From contig CP075492.1 in NCBI GenBank assembly GCA_021613535.1, forward strand, positions 17,918,001 through 17,982,000: DNA of 64,000 nt, given 5' to 3'. Positions within the stretch are counted from its first letter, which is position 1. Each line of letters begins with the position of its first letter. The translations under genes and the position numbers were made by a program. The stretch is from Adineta vaga. Its lineage: Eukaryota > Rotifera. The notes beneath the pieces were generated by a model, which ran no database searches, had not been told where the DNA came from, and worked only from the letters and a program-made list of their open reading frames with translations. This document shows, in pieces, positions 46,378 to 56,401 of this stretch.

Positions 46378-47476
46378 TTATGATATTATCGGGTCCAAAT
46401 TCCAATTTGATTCCTTTTTTTTAGGAGTACAGTTTCGTGTGTTCCATTTTTTTTGATAATATGTTAGGCCAGCAGTATATAATAATGGTTCAGCTTCTCG
46501 ATCCGCTATCCTCATATTATTTCGTCTCCATTGCGTGCGATTGATATCACTACCATTATCTGCGCTGATATGTAAAATTTCTTTTGCTCGTTTCCATTCA
46601 CAAGTTTTTAGCTCTTCTACGAGTTCATTTTCCAAAACTTTTGGCATGTGAAAGATGTGCGCAATGTGTTGATTAACTAATTTATAACCTTTTAGTTTTA
46701 GTCTCTTATAATAATCACAGTCCGCTGTGTATTGTGGAATATATATATCAAATGGACCAGTTGATATATACGCAGAAGTGCGAACAGCAATTACTAGATC
46801 ATAACGGTAGAATATCACACTCCAGTTATTTTCCGTCCTATTGACTTGACGAATAGAATTCAACATCTTTGTATAGACAATATGAGAATGAGCGTCGGAC
46901 GATCTTGCATCTACAGTTCTATTACTGTTTTCTTTTACTATTGTCCAATCTTCGGAAAGAGGCAAAAGCATAATATCCATATGTGACCAAGAATAAAAAT
47001 CACATTTTGATTGTTGAGCAATATTTAAGAATAAATTTTGTAAATGTGAGAAAGATAATGAACTCGATGTCGGTAAGATGGTTATAATCATATGGCCATA
47101 TTTTTTAGATAACCAATCTCGTCTTTTTACAGCTAGTTTTCCAGGTGAATTATCTACTAGTACTATATTCTGCCAACCAACGTTGGTGTTAGCTCGAACA
47201 CGAGCTGATGTTTATTTCGTAAAAGAAGAATTCCCCTTGTAGATATAAATACACACACATATATAGAGAGGATAAAGAAAGAGAGAGAGAGAGAGATTCG
47301 AGGTAGTGATGTAAACTACCGTTAACAATCGCCTCCTCCATACGGAACAGTGTGTCTGCGCACATTCTCATAGAAAAAATTTCACAAAAAAATAACGACC
47401 ATAAACTATAAACGAAAAGATATTGAAAGAGAGAAAAACAGCAGAGAAAAATTTTAACTTTAAAAGTCCTTTTCAT
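46378..47476 (-). CDS. Putative glycosyltransferase, type II membrane protein, two exons, 327 residues
   Basis: Exon 1 (47476-47320) gives MKRTFKVKIFLCCFSLFQYL, a TM anchor. The intron 47319-47205 contains a GA microsatellite. Exon 2 (47204-46378) continues in frame as ARVRANTNVGWQNIVLVDNS. Landmarks are WLSKKYG, CDFYSWSHMDIMLLP, SVIFYRYDLVIAVRT, and IPQYTADCDYYKRLKLKGYK. These resemble uncharacterised fungal-type glycosyltransferase-like proteins with a Y-T-x-D-C-D-Y/F-Y-x-R-x-R/K-x-x-G block. No classical DxD is certain; DCD may serve. The short signal-anchor layout matches its neighbours in the minus-strand series of Golgi-type enzymes. Family membership is tentative and no substrate can be named. 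Confidence 0.6.
47268..47297. repeat. Short GA microsatellite in intron
   Basis: A run of GA units at about 47277-47295 within the single intron of the glycosyltransferase-like gene. It produced a spurious Ser-Leu repeat ORF. Confidence 0.7.
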
Positions 47477-47779
47477 ATTTCGAGTTCATTCCATGTTGTC
47501 TATAGTTGATTCGTCGCGTTGATTGAGAAAGTGTGAATCTGGTGTAAGTTGTCATAGAATTAATAATTCATATCAAATTTGTGTATTTGTTTTCCACTTG
47601 TTGATTTGCATCAATTGCTAAATTCATTTCAATTGTTGTGATCAAACGATTTGTTATTTGTGGAATTCCACTAATTCATGAGTTAATGTATATAAATTTG
47701 TTAGAATTTTTGTTTCCAAATGTAATTCCATAATCTGATGTATTTCACAAATGTTCATTCGTACCAATTATAAATACGA

Positions 47780-48050
47780 TTTCAATCCAATTCAACAAAT
47801 AAAATCTGTGATTCTTGTATATTATTCAAAAATGAACACCAGAAAAATTGTGGCTTTATTATCGCTATTGTTTCTGATTCTAAACCAGAATGTTATGTTG
47901 TGATTCGCAAGGTTCTAATTGATCGACAAGACTCTTTCACATTCAAAAATAAGCACATTATTAATCCATTTAATTTCTGGGGAGATCTCACAGATCCTCC
48001 ACAGTTGATGACTGTTCACTTGAATAACATACTTGGAAAACTAGCCTAAA
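47780..48050 (+). pseudogene. Coding remnant of unknown family
   Basis: One frame is open from about 47790 to TAA at about 48047: CGFIIAIVSDSKPECYVVIR, then NPFNFWGDLTDPPQLMTVHL. It looks protein-like but has no clear start and no recognised domain. It could be an exon upstream of the PrimPol-like ORF or an independent relic. Confidence 0.3.
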
Positions 48051-48642
48051 GTAAAGAAGAAAATTTTCATTTTTCATTTCAAAAATATTAACCATTTTCC
48101 CTTAATATCTTTCTGTCTCTCAAATATTGAATTTTCATCACAATCTGCTTTTATACATTGTATAAAATTGTGTTTCTATCAATTTTCTTCTCGTATGAAT
48201 TATCAATATTTGAACCATTTATTAAATATTTAGGTGGCATAGGAATTTTGATATTTCGGTAGTTCTAGCAAAGTGTTAAAAACAAAGAATGTTACATTTA
48301 AAAAACTAAGTAGCACTATATGTTTCATCCTGACAAATTAACAAAATTGTTGTAAATGAACTTTTAACTGCAGTTAGAGTTGTAGAAATTTATTGTACAA
48401 AATTCGTTCTACAATTCAACGCGTTTAAACGCTTGCATTTTATTAAAAATTTGCGTGTTTTCATGCAAACAAAAAACGTTAGGTGATTTTATATCCGATA
48501 AAACACTTTAAAATCTTGAACGAAAAACGAAGAAAAAAAGTCATCTTGAATAGCAGTTCATTGTTCAATTATCTCAGTTATCACGCTTTAGTCTTCCACA
48601 CAATAAAATGAATAATTATGTCTCACGAGTAAACGCTCAAAA

Positions 48643-49907
48643 ATGGCTGTTTTGGAGCGTGAAAACGCGTTTTTCCAAAATCTTGTCTGCTTGGGCAGTC
48701 AATGTTATCTTCAATCCATTCATGTGAACGTTTCAGAAATTGCATATTTGTTAGTATTGAACAAGTCTAGTACATGGACTTTTGCAATTGATTTGAATGT
48801 GTATTCGAAAAATCAACAATTTCGATTGTTTGATTCAATTAAAAATGGGAAGAATAATCCTTTTCGTCAATCGAATTTATTTCCATTTTCTAGTCAATCA
48901 AATCTTTTCTATGATGATATATTAACCCTTTCGCGGCGACCAGATTTTGATAGAGAGTCACACTTCTCAATTCGCTTTATTAGAAAACAAAATATACCAC
49001 AAGATGCAGCGTGAAAAGTTCTACAATCTACACCGTATAACGTATTTCAAATATGTACTTTTCGTTTTCAAAAAAACGCATAATTGTGTGCGACCAATTT
49101 TTGAGGTTATTTCAGGACTTTAGTATATTACGGCGAGGTTTTTACACAATTCAAATAAGCTTTATGAAATAGATTGTAGAGCGTTTCACGCTGTATATTG
49201 TGGTATATTACGTTGTTTCTTACGAAATCATATTAAGTGATAAAAAGATGAAATAAGAAAAATGAGATTTTACATTCTTGTAGAGAAAATGATCATTTCG
49301 CAACTTCGAAAACTAGTCACATAGAGTTTTACTTTCTTCGAAAACAAAACATATACCATTCAAATAAGATTTATTGTTAAACTTGTAGAGCTTTTCAAGG
49401 TGCATCTTATGGTATATCCTGTTTTTTAATAAAACACATTTAGAGATTAAAATATGAAATGCAAAGTGTGAGCCACCGGTGGCTCACATCGCGGTGAAAG
49501 GGTTAAAGAAATCAATTGTCAGTTATAACATAGATTTACTTTATTTGCCATTACTTTCTTTTAATAATAATCATTTCGAATACAAACTGATTGAATCATC
49601 TGTGAAAAGTTCAAAATTCACTTATACCGACAAAATATCAACATCCATCAATCATCATATGGAGACTTATTTTACAGACAAATCAAATTTAAAAACATTT
49701 CCATTATTGAATAAAGCTAGTCAGAACTGCAACAGTTCAAAAATGTTTTCTAAATGTACGACTACAGAAACTGAACAATTCCGAAAATTCGTTCAAATCA
49801 TTCATGTACTAGAGGTACTCATAACAACCTACTGTTATTTTATAATATTGCTGGTAATTTTCGATTCTGTCCAAAAAAAGCTGCTCATCACAAAAATACA
49901 CATATAG
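48643..49907 (+). pseudogene. PrimPol/Herpes_UL52-like primase fragment, ORF split by a TTAA element
   Basis: The part before the insertion (48643-48921) includes FAIDLNVYSKNQQFRLFDSI and KNGKNNPF. This matches the VDLxVYSKNRxFRLxxSxKxGK signature of the UL52/PrimPol branch of archaeo-eukaryotic primases. A 577-bp TTAA-flanked element follows. Reading resumes at 49503 in the frame that would follow directly if the element and one TTAA were absent (DDIL then KKSIVSYNID), and continues to 49907. A small downstream segment (CKDFECDNRT, about 49920) could be the Cys motif of the family in another frame. The N-terminal catalytic half was not found, so this is at best a partial gene, now disrupted. 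PrimPol-type enzymes prime DNA synthesis and also occur in some large mobile elements. Confidence 0.55.
48922..49506. mobile_element. piggyBac-like MITE, TTAA target site
   Basis: TTAA (48922-48925) is followed by CCCTTTCGCGGCGACC. At the far side GGTGGCTCACATCGCGGTGA, then AAGGG, precedes TTAA (49503-49506). The terminal inverted repeats therefore begin CCCTTTC in both orientations, with subterminal GCGG/CCGC. The internal 577 bp has no coding capacity. Direct TTAA duplication and CCC termini are hallmarks of the piggyBac superfamily. Confidence 0.85.
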
Positions 49908-50364
49908 TATTCGCTGTAAAGATTTTGAATGTGATAATAGAACATTAATTTGGAAATCGTTAGATCAATTATTTATTTTCCATTTTCATAAAAAAGTTCG
50001 AATCTCGATTTTATAGAATCTTTTTTCCCCAAATTTCAGGACTTTTAAATCAAATTCATAATCACCGAAATTTATTCTTCAGACAAACAAAATTGATCAC
50101 ACATATAAATCATCTTACGATACACATCACGAACATATCAATTTACACGTCATTCTTTAGTTTTATTTGGCATTATTCAGCTATTAAAAGGAATAAATAG
50201 CTATGGCAAATTGAAATAGCAAAAAGATCTTTAGGTTGCTGAAAAATAAAATAGCTGCGTATAAATTGCAAACCGAAAAGGTAACAAAACTAAATCTACA
50301 TCCAATCAATTCTTTTTTGCCACTTTAATTATAAAAGCGACTTGTATCTCTTTTGAGAATGAAC

Positions 50365-50403
50365 CGTGGGTGTATATGAGATTATAAAAGCCACACCCAC
50401 CCG
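50365..50403. repeat. TGTGGG-type hairpin
   Basis: CGTGGGTGT at 50365-50373 pairs with ACACCCACCCG at 50393-50403 around a 20-base loop. Confidence 0.75.
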
Positions 50404-50569
50404 AATGAGTATCAATTGGCTTTATTCTCATATGTACATTTGTGTGATCGGCACCTTAGAAGTGTGAAGAAGTACCAAGAAATATAAGAAGTACGAAAAT
50501 CCGCTTGTTCCCCTTTGGATCTGATTCACTCTCGCTCATAAATGTCTTATTTACAAAACTCAGTTCACG

Positions 50570-51200
50570 ATGGGACTAACGTGGAAATATTCCCATGTGA
50601 TTAAACGATCTAGACTTCATATTTTGCCGATAATTAGATCTCGACGATATATGAAATACCCTAAAAGTATACGTGTCCTTAGGTCTTTCTTTCAAAATTA
50701 TAGCTATTTGAGAATTTAGTCTGCTACATGATATGCGCCAACAAATCGAATGACATTATTTTGCACTGAAATTTAGTTGACAGATAGCTGCACTAAAGCT
50801 TAGAATGGACTGGAAATTTTAGCTCAAAAGAATGCTCACTTCGCAAGATATTAAATTCACAAAAATACTAAGTTTCGTGCATATTTCATAGCATACGAAT
50901 TAGATTTGGGAATATAATATCTCGTGAAGTGAACACTATTTTGAGCTAAAATCTCCAATACATTGTAAGCTGAAGTAGGGCTATCTGTCATCTAAATTTC
51001 AGCTCAAAATAATGTCATTCGATTTGTTAGCACTTATCAAGCTGCTGGCGAAAATTCTCAAATAGGTAGAATTCTGAAAGAAAGACCTAAGCACACGTAT
51101 CCTTTTAGAGTTTGTGATATCTCATCGAGATCTACCTATCGGGAATAGACGAAGCCTAAATCGTTTAATCACCCGATGACGTTCCCTCGTAACACTTTTA
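50570..51200. repeat. Large foldback element, arms about 270 bp
   Basis: GATTAAACGATCTAGACTTC at 50599 returns inverted as GAAGCCTAAATCGTTTAATC ending at 51170. The arms can be followed to a centre near 50884 (for example AACAAATCGAATGACATTAT and its inverted copy, and GGTCTTTCTTTCA and its inverted copy), with scattered mismatches. It abuts the 3' end of the methyltransferase-like gene. Confidence 0.85.
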
Positions 51201-51222
51201 TTTATTCTTTTTCGAACGAAAC

Positions 51223-52233
51223 TTAGTCCCGGAACGTTAGTGGCTTCGTTACAATAATGCAAAAGCTAGTCATCACATGTCCATTAGTCGCCAGCTTAAT
51301 ATGGTCGTGATTTTTATATGGTGGTGTGTCAGGGTTTTTGTCAAGCTCCAGTTCACCCGCTCCCCATTGTATTGGAAAGACGCTATAACCGAGAAGAGTA
51401 AGATCGCGCTTTAAGCGAAGGACATCACGTTTACTCCATATGACTGTATGTCCTTCTTCGATGGTTTCCTCGAGACTGGAAATTGTAAATTCCAATGTAT
51501 GAATTGCCATACCTCCAGGTTTGACAGTAGCCATAGCATCAATTATAAACCGCATGCCTAACGTAATAGATCCTATATGTTCGACACTACAGGTTGACCA
51601 AATAAAATCAAATATGGGTTTGATAGTGAGATCTTTGGGTATCATATTCATATCTGCTGTTCGATAAATTACCATTTTATCAAAAACTGAGTGATTCACC
51701 AAATTCGAGTACCAAAGTTGATCCTTCGCCGCGGCATGTTGCTTCCCTTGAGACCAACCTTTCGCACTAGGATGGTTAATGTGCAAGTCTGATGCTGTAA
51801 TGTGACAACCTTGGCTTGCAAAATACGAGATGAGACGTTCTTTTCCGGCAGCCCAAACCATTCCATGCTTACCTTCGGTACAAAGCTTGTAAGTAGATAC
51901 AATATAAGCAATATAGGCTAGCTCCCACTGCTTACGATGATTTCTAGACGGAAGATCACGAAGAGCGACTAAAGTATTATTCATCCATGCTGCGAAGAAG
52001 TCGCGCTGGTTCGCCATTTTTGACGTGATTTCAGAGGAAGGAACTCCTTCAAAGTCGGAGAGAATTGTTGGATTCTGACCATTCGCACTCAGATTTTGAT
52101 CTTTAAGTGAGGAAATCTTGTTGAAGGTTGATGCGTTGGAAGAAACTGTAAGCTCGAAGATATGCTTGGTTACAATCAAAATGATTGAAAGATACAAGCA
52201 AAATAAGAAAGCTCTATGATGAACCAAAGACAT
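51223..52233 (-). CDS. Membrane-anchored class I SAM-methyltransferase-like protein, 336 residues
   Basis: The N-terminal anchor (AFLFCLYLSIILIVTKHIF) indicates a type II protein. The body shows a degenerate motif I (GMVWAAGKERLISYFASQGC, then HITASDL), a central FDFIWSTCSVEHIGSITLGM, and MATVKPGGMAIHTLEFTISS. This is the acidic-loop/post-II/motif III order of small class I methyltransferases, close to bacterial proteins with SSxEHxGS and LKPGGxAVHTxE. The substrate is unknown; a sugar or lipid-linked acceptor would fit its luminal neighbours (inference). A single exon without lesions and with higher GC than surrounding DNA. Bacterial-like motifs and the absence of introns make foreign origin possible. 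The stop overlaps no neighbour, but the large foldback ends about 20 bp downstream. Confidence 0.7.
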   Translation of the reverse strand: MSLVHHRAFLFCLYLSIILIVTKHIFELTVSSNASTFNKISSLKDQNLSANGQNPTILSDFEGVPSSEITSKMANQRDFFAAWMNNTLVALRDLPSRNHRKQWELAYIAYIVSTYKLCTEGKHGMVWAAGKERLISYFASQGCHITASDLHINHPSAKGWSQGKQHAAAKDQLWYSNLVNHSVFDKMVIYRTADMNMIPKDLTIKPIFDFIWSTCSVEHIGSITLGMRFIIDAMATVKPGGMAIHTLEFTISSLEETIEEGHTVIWSKRDVLRLKRDLTLLGYSVFPIQWGAGELELDKNPDTPPYKNHDHIKLATNGHVMTSFCIIVTKPLTFRD

Positions 52234-52312
52234 AGTTTATTCACCTAAACAGAAAAGAAAGCGAAATCTTTTTTTGTTAAAAATTTTATAACACAGATTG
52301 ATTCATAAGTAT

Positions 52313-52503
52313 CAATCAGTGTGAAGCTAGCACCATTTAGCTAGCATCACGTAACTAAGAAATTTGTGAAAACGAATCCCCGTCGGTAAAACCGAGTCTA
52401 TTCGACGCAGAATTTAATTGTGCATCGAACGGTGCTACTTTTATTTACAGGAATTCGTTTTTACAAAATTCTTAGTTACGTGGTGCTAGCTTCACACTGA
52501 TTG
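52313..52503. mobile_element. Short foldback MITE-like element
   Basis: CAATCAGTGTGAAGCTAGCA (52313) is inverted at the right end as TGCTAGCTTCACACTGATTG (to 52503). Further inside, CACGTAACTAAGAA and TTCTTAGTTACGTG also pair. The left arm carries an extra 12-base partial duplication (TTTAGCTAGCAT). No target duplication could be fixed. It lies about 80 bp upstream of the methyltransferase-like start. Confidence 0.8.
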
Positions 52504-53980
52504 ACGTTAAGGAGCTAGAGTGGTTTCAAATTAAGACAGAATACATTGTACCGTACAATATTGGAATTAATGCTGAAATATATCGAAGTTTTTTTCGTGT
52601 ATGTAAGAAGCAAGCTCCTTATAGATCAAAGTGAAAAGAACATTTGGGGCATTCAAAACTTTTTACCGAAATCGATCGTAAAATGGATGAACGCGAATAA
52701 AAACAAAATAAAGTTTCATTTTAGTGTCGTTATTAGGGAGAAGTACTGTATATATCTACTTACTTTTTATGTAGTTACAAATGATTTTAAAAGAACATGG
52801 CATTGTCCAATATAAGTATTTTGGGAAACTTTTTTCTCGCCAAATACTTGCAAATAAGTCGATTGTACATTAATATTGTTAGTTAATCTAGCAGAGCTCT
52901 ACTAAAGAGTATTATGGAGTATCTAAGGAGGAAAACAGCTGATTATAAGACAGGTTAAGTGATTCTATAGATCCCAAAATATTATGTTTGATTCGACGGA
53001 TTACAACATGATTCTATTGATGCTAAGACCATAAAATCAGCTGTTTTCTCCTTAGCACTATCTCCAATGAGCTTCGCATCTAGGAACTATATTTATTCGC
53101 AAGCGAAATGTATTAGGAACGGAAGAAAAATATTGTCTCTAGAAAACGTCTGCGTTACAACGTACATATATGATACAATGACTATGCACGAATCAACACA
53201 AATGTATATTTTGTTTCATTCTCAAGCTTGTAAATCATGTTTATTTTGTCCGTTCTGTGTTGTATTATTACCGAGTACGTGTATATCATTTGTGACGGAG
53301 AATGTCATAAACCAAGGAAGAAGTATACATTTAATGCAGGAACGGAAGAAACAAATACATGCATTATTAGACTTACTTTTCATGACAATATTTTCGTTAT
53401 GTATACCATCGCTATTAATGCAATTTAATATACCAAATGAATTTTTCATACTATTTAACATATAGAAATAATTTCTGTGTGTGAATTAGTTGATTTAGAT
53501 TTGAATTTTGATAGTTTTTCAATCAAATTAACATCACATTATTACTTGAAAATTTCTATAATTTAATTAATTAAAGAATAATTCATCTATTAATTCTTGT
53601 CTAAGTATATAGAAATAGTCTCATCAATAGTTCGTCACTTCATAATAGACTGCTAGAAAAGAAAAAAATTGTTCAATAAAGTCTAACCTAGATTTATATG
53701 ATCTTGAGAAATTTTTTTGATTTCTTCGAATGAATTAGAAGATATGTCATTTTAATTTGAACAATGATCGGTTCGTTTTGAATTTCATCTTTTTTATCCG
53801 ACGATAAACAAATCATTTGAAATGACATACAATGTCAAAGAAATACAGCACAACATGATAATTGGCAGGATTATAGATAAATTTTACGAACAGAAACTAA
53901 CTGATTTGCATTCAAACTATTGTCCAGATTTTGATATTAGTATTATTTTGGCTAACCGCGCATTGGATACATGATGTTGA
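52504..53980. other. Intergenic with a small foldback
   Basis: CTAAGGAGGAAAACAGCTGATT at 52923 returns as AATCAGCTGTTTTCTCCTTAG ending at 53055. Remaining ORFs overlap on both strands and show no domain. Confidence 0.5.
52923..53055. repeat. Foldback, arms about 21 bp
   Basis: CTAAGGAGGAAAACAGCTGA (52923 on) pairs with TCAGCTGTTTTCTCCTTAG (to 53055), with one extra base in one arm. Confidence 0.75.
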
Positions 53981-55082
53981 TCATCTCACAATAAATCTAT
54001 TGAAGAAATTCTTCAGCTCTTTTCGAAACAGACCACTTGACAATGTGAATAGATAGAAGCTCAAACACGGACCAGTGTTCGTAAGCATACCAACAAATGC
54101 ATTGATCAGATTTTCTTGAGCTACCTGAACGACATTTTTTGGTTGATTAGCGTTTGATACAATGATAATTTGTGCTATAGAAAAATTAAGTCCTGTCACG
54201 ATGTAAACAAGAACTTGAACGAGTAACATTCGAAGCATTTGTCTGTCTGTCTTTCGAGCATTTTGATTATTTGTATTTTGCAAATTGGTGGCCGGCATAA
54301 TACGAAGTCGTTTTGACTGATTAATATGTCGTATTGTGAGTATATTAAAGACAATCATACACAAAGGAGGAGCTAAACCAAATCCGATCAGATTAAAATA
54401 CGACAAAACCGTACGGTAAGGTTCTTGACCATAGCAGGCAAGTTTACGAGTGGCTGGTATTATGTATATATTGTAAAAAAATGGTATAGGACTATAGACA
54501 AGAAAGTCGATAAGAATAGTGAGTATGATAGCTCGAACAGCTATACGACGATTGCTCCATGCTCTCGTATTAGTCGATGTTGAACTGCACAGATATCGAT
54601 CCGCACAGGCAAGAGCAATTAACCAAAAGGCCAATGACCTATGCAAAGAAGAAAATCATACATCTCTAACAAACGGATTGTTCATGTCGTTCTATAGTCA
54701 TCAAGCTTTCGAAAAAGATGATTTTCATATCTTATTTAACTCCACTGAACTGTACATACCTTATCGACTGTAAAAAAAACCATATTATTTTACAGGCGAC
54801 CAATGAACGAACAGCAGGATCCATATCGATATAGCCCGATTGAATCAATCTCATAGGTAAAGTAAAACACGAAGTTATAATCCCAAAAATGGTTGCACCC
54901 AGAAAATAGATGGTGCATGGATTCGTTCGCAGTGATGGACGAGTAAAAATATAAATACTCAATGAATGACCGACAATACCAAGAGGAATCATCAAGAAAC
55001 AGAAGCATCTGATGAACATCATGCCAATCCAACTCAACTTGTCGGCTTCTAACTGAAGACTAGTTAGATTCAAAGTTGACAT
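53981..55082 (-). CDS. Rhodopsin-like 7TM receptor, two exons, 326 residues
   Basis: Exon 1 (55082-54760) encodes an N-glycosylated N-terminus (MSTLNLTSLQ), TM1-TM2 with FTRPSLRTNPCTIYFLGATI, and TM3 beginning. The intron 54759-54639 (GTATGT...TGCATAG) joins SI to RSLAFWLIALACADRYLCSS, giving the ADRY end of TM3. The rest holds TM4-TM7, a RKTDRQMLRMLLVQV segment before TM6 and FRKELKNFF after TM7. An upstream in-frame Met at 55139 exists, but 55082 fits the family length better. Intact. The intron, 121 bp, is somewhat long. Likely plasma-membrane receptor of the expanded small 7TM family; ligand unknown. Confidence 0.85.
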
Positions 55083-56400
55083 AATTACTTGATAACAGAG
55101 AAAAATAATAGCTATAGTACTATGTTGGATTGTGTACACTGATGATGTGCGGCGTTGTATACGTTCAAATGATGAAGAGAAAATCTAATCTATGAGACAA
55201 ATTATAAAACATGCTGGTAGAGATAGAAAGATCACTGCAACTATTCTTTGAAGAGAAAACAAAACAGGAACAAAAAATATTTCATATAAATTATAATTAT
55301 ATAATCAGATCTATCACTAGGGCTATCATTTAGAAAAAGCAAATAAAAACCAACAACATAATTTTTCATGTAAGTGATAATTATAACTATCATTACGACT
55401 AACCATTAGGAAAAAAAAGAAATTTTAAATAAAACAGAATTATTTTGCTAAACCTTTTTTCTATCATCAGAACGCTCCTATTTTTATGTTCGGTTATATA
55501 AATATATCATTCTTAGTCTTCCGTTATTTTCTTGTCAATTTGAACAAGTATAAAATCCATAATTAAATAACAGATTGATTTATCTTTGCATAAGAAAAAT
55601 AAGTTCAATTTGCTCGATTTCAACTCTTACTTGTCAGTAATCGACAATTCTATAATAATAGCAAGTGAACAAGAAGATTTTTTATTTTTAATCTTATTCT
55701 TTGAGCGAAAGAGAGAAAAAAATAAATACAAGGAGAAAAAAAATATTGAGAAGGGATAAGAAGAATAAGTGCAATTTAACGCGAGGCCTTTCGAATCTTT
55801 CTTTTTCAAGCGTTTTCTCTTTGATGTATTTTAATGTATTTTTAATGCATTTTTATGTATTATAATGAAGTTTTTAATGGGATATAATTTATTTTTGTTC
55901 ACTTTCTGATTTTAATCAGTTTTAAGAGAGGGTCCATGAGTGCATAGGAGTAGCTGCCTAATTCGACTTATAATATAAACGTAGGAAAGTAAAGCTCATA
56001 CAGACCTATAAGCAGATAGATTTAGATTTAGTTTCAGATATAGATATAGATATAGTTATATATGGCTGCTGTATGTTGATTTATATTATAATTCGAATTA
56101 GGCAACTCATATATAAAGTAAGAGTATAGAGTAAATTAGCGTTCATGAATAAAACTATTCTAACGAACACTCTATTTTTATATATCATGGATGTCAAAAG
56201 AGAGTAATTATTTGCTATTTATCCAATTCTCAAATATGATGGAACCTTTTATTGAAAGTGTATTTTAAGCAAGAAAATAAATTGTAAAACAAAGTAATGC
56301 GCACTTATCTTTTTATGTCATTTTATTGTAGAAAAAAAGAGTGTCAGTAGATTCATTCTTCACTTCAACACAAGTTGATCAAATAAAATGATACAAATAG
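55083..56400. other. Intergenic with foldback and ATAGAT simple repeat
   Basis: Contains the foldback at 55949-56110 and an ATAGAT-type simple repeat at about 56036-56062. It separates divergent genes and must hold both promoters. No gene is recognised. Confidence 0.5.
55949..56110. repeat. Foldback, arms about 28 bp
   Basis: GCTGCCTAATTCGACTTATA at about 55951 returns inverted as TATAATTCGAATTAGGCAAC at about 56085-56104. The spacer holds the ATAGAT simple repeat. Confidence 0.7.
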
Positions 56401-56401
56401 T

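Noticed and set aside
52546-53465. ORFs of 60-130 residues on both strands
   Set aside because: They overlap each other, show no domain and contain a foldback; treated as chance.
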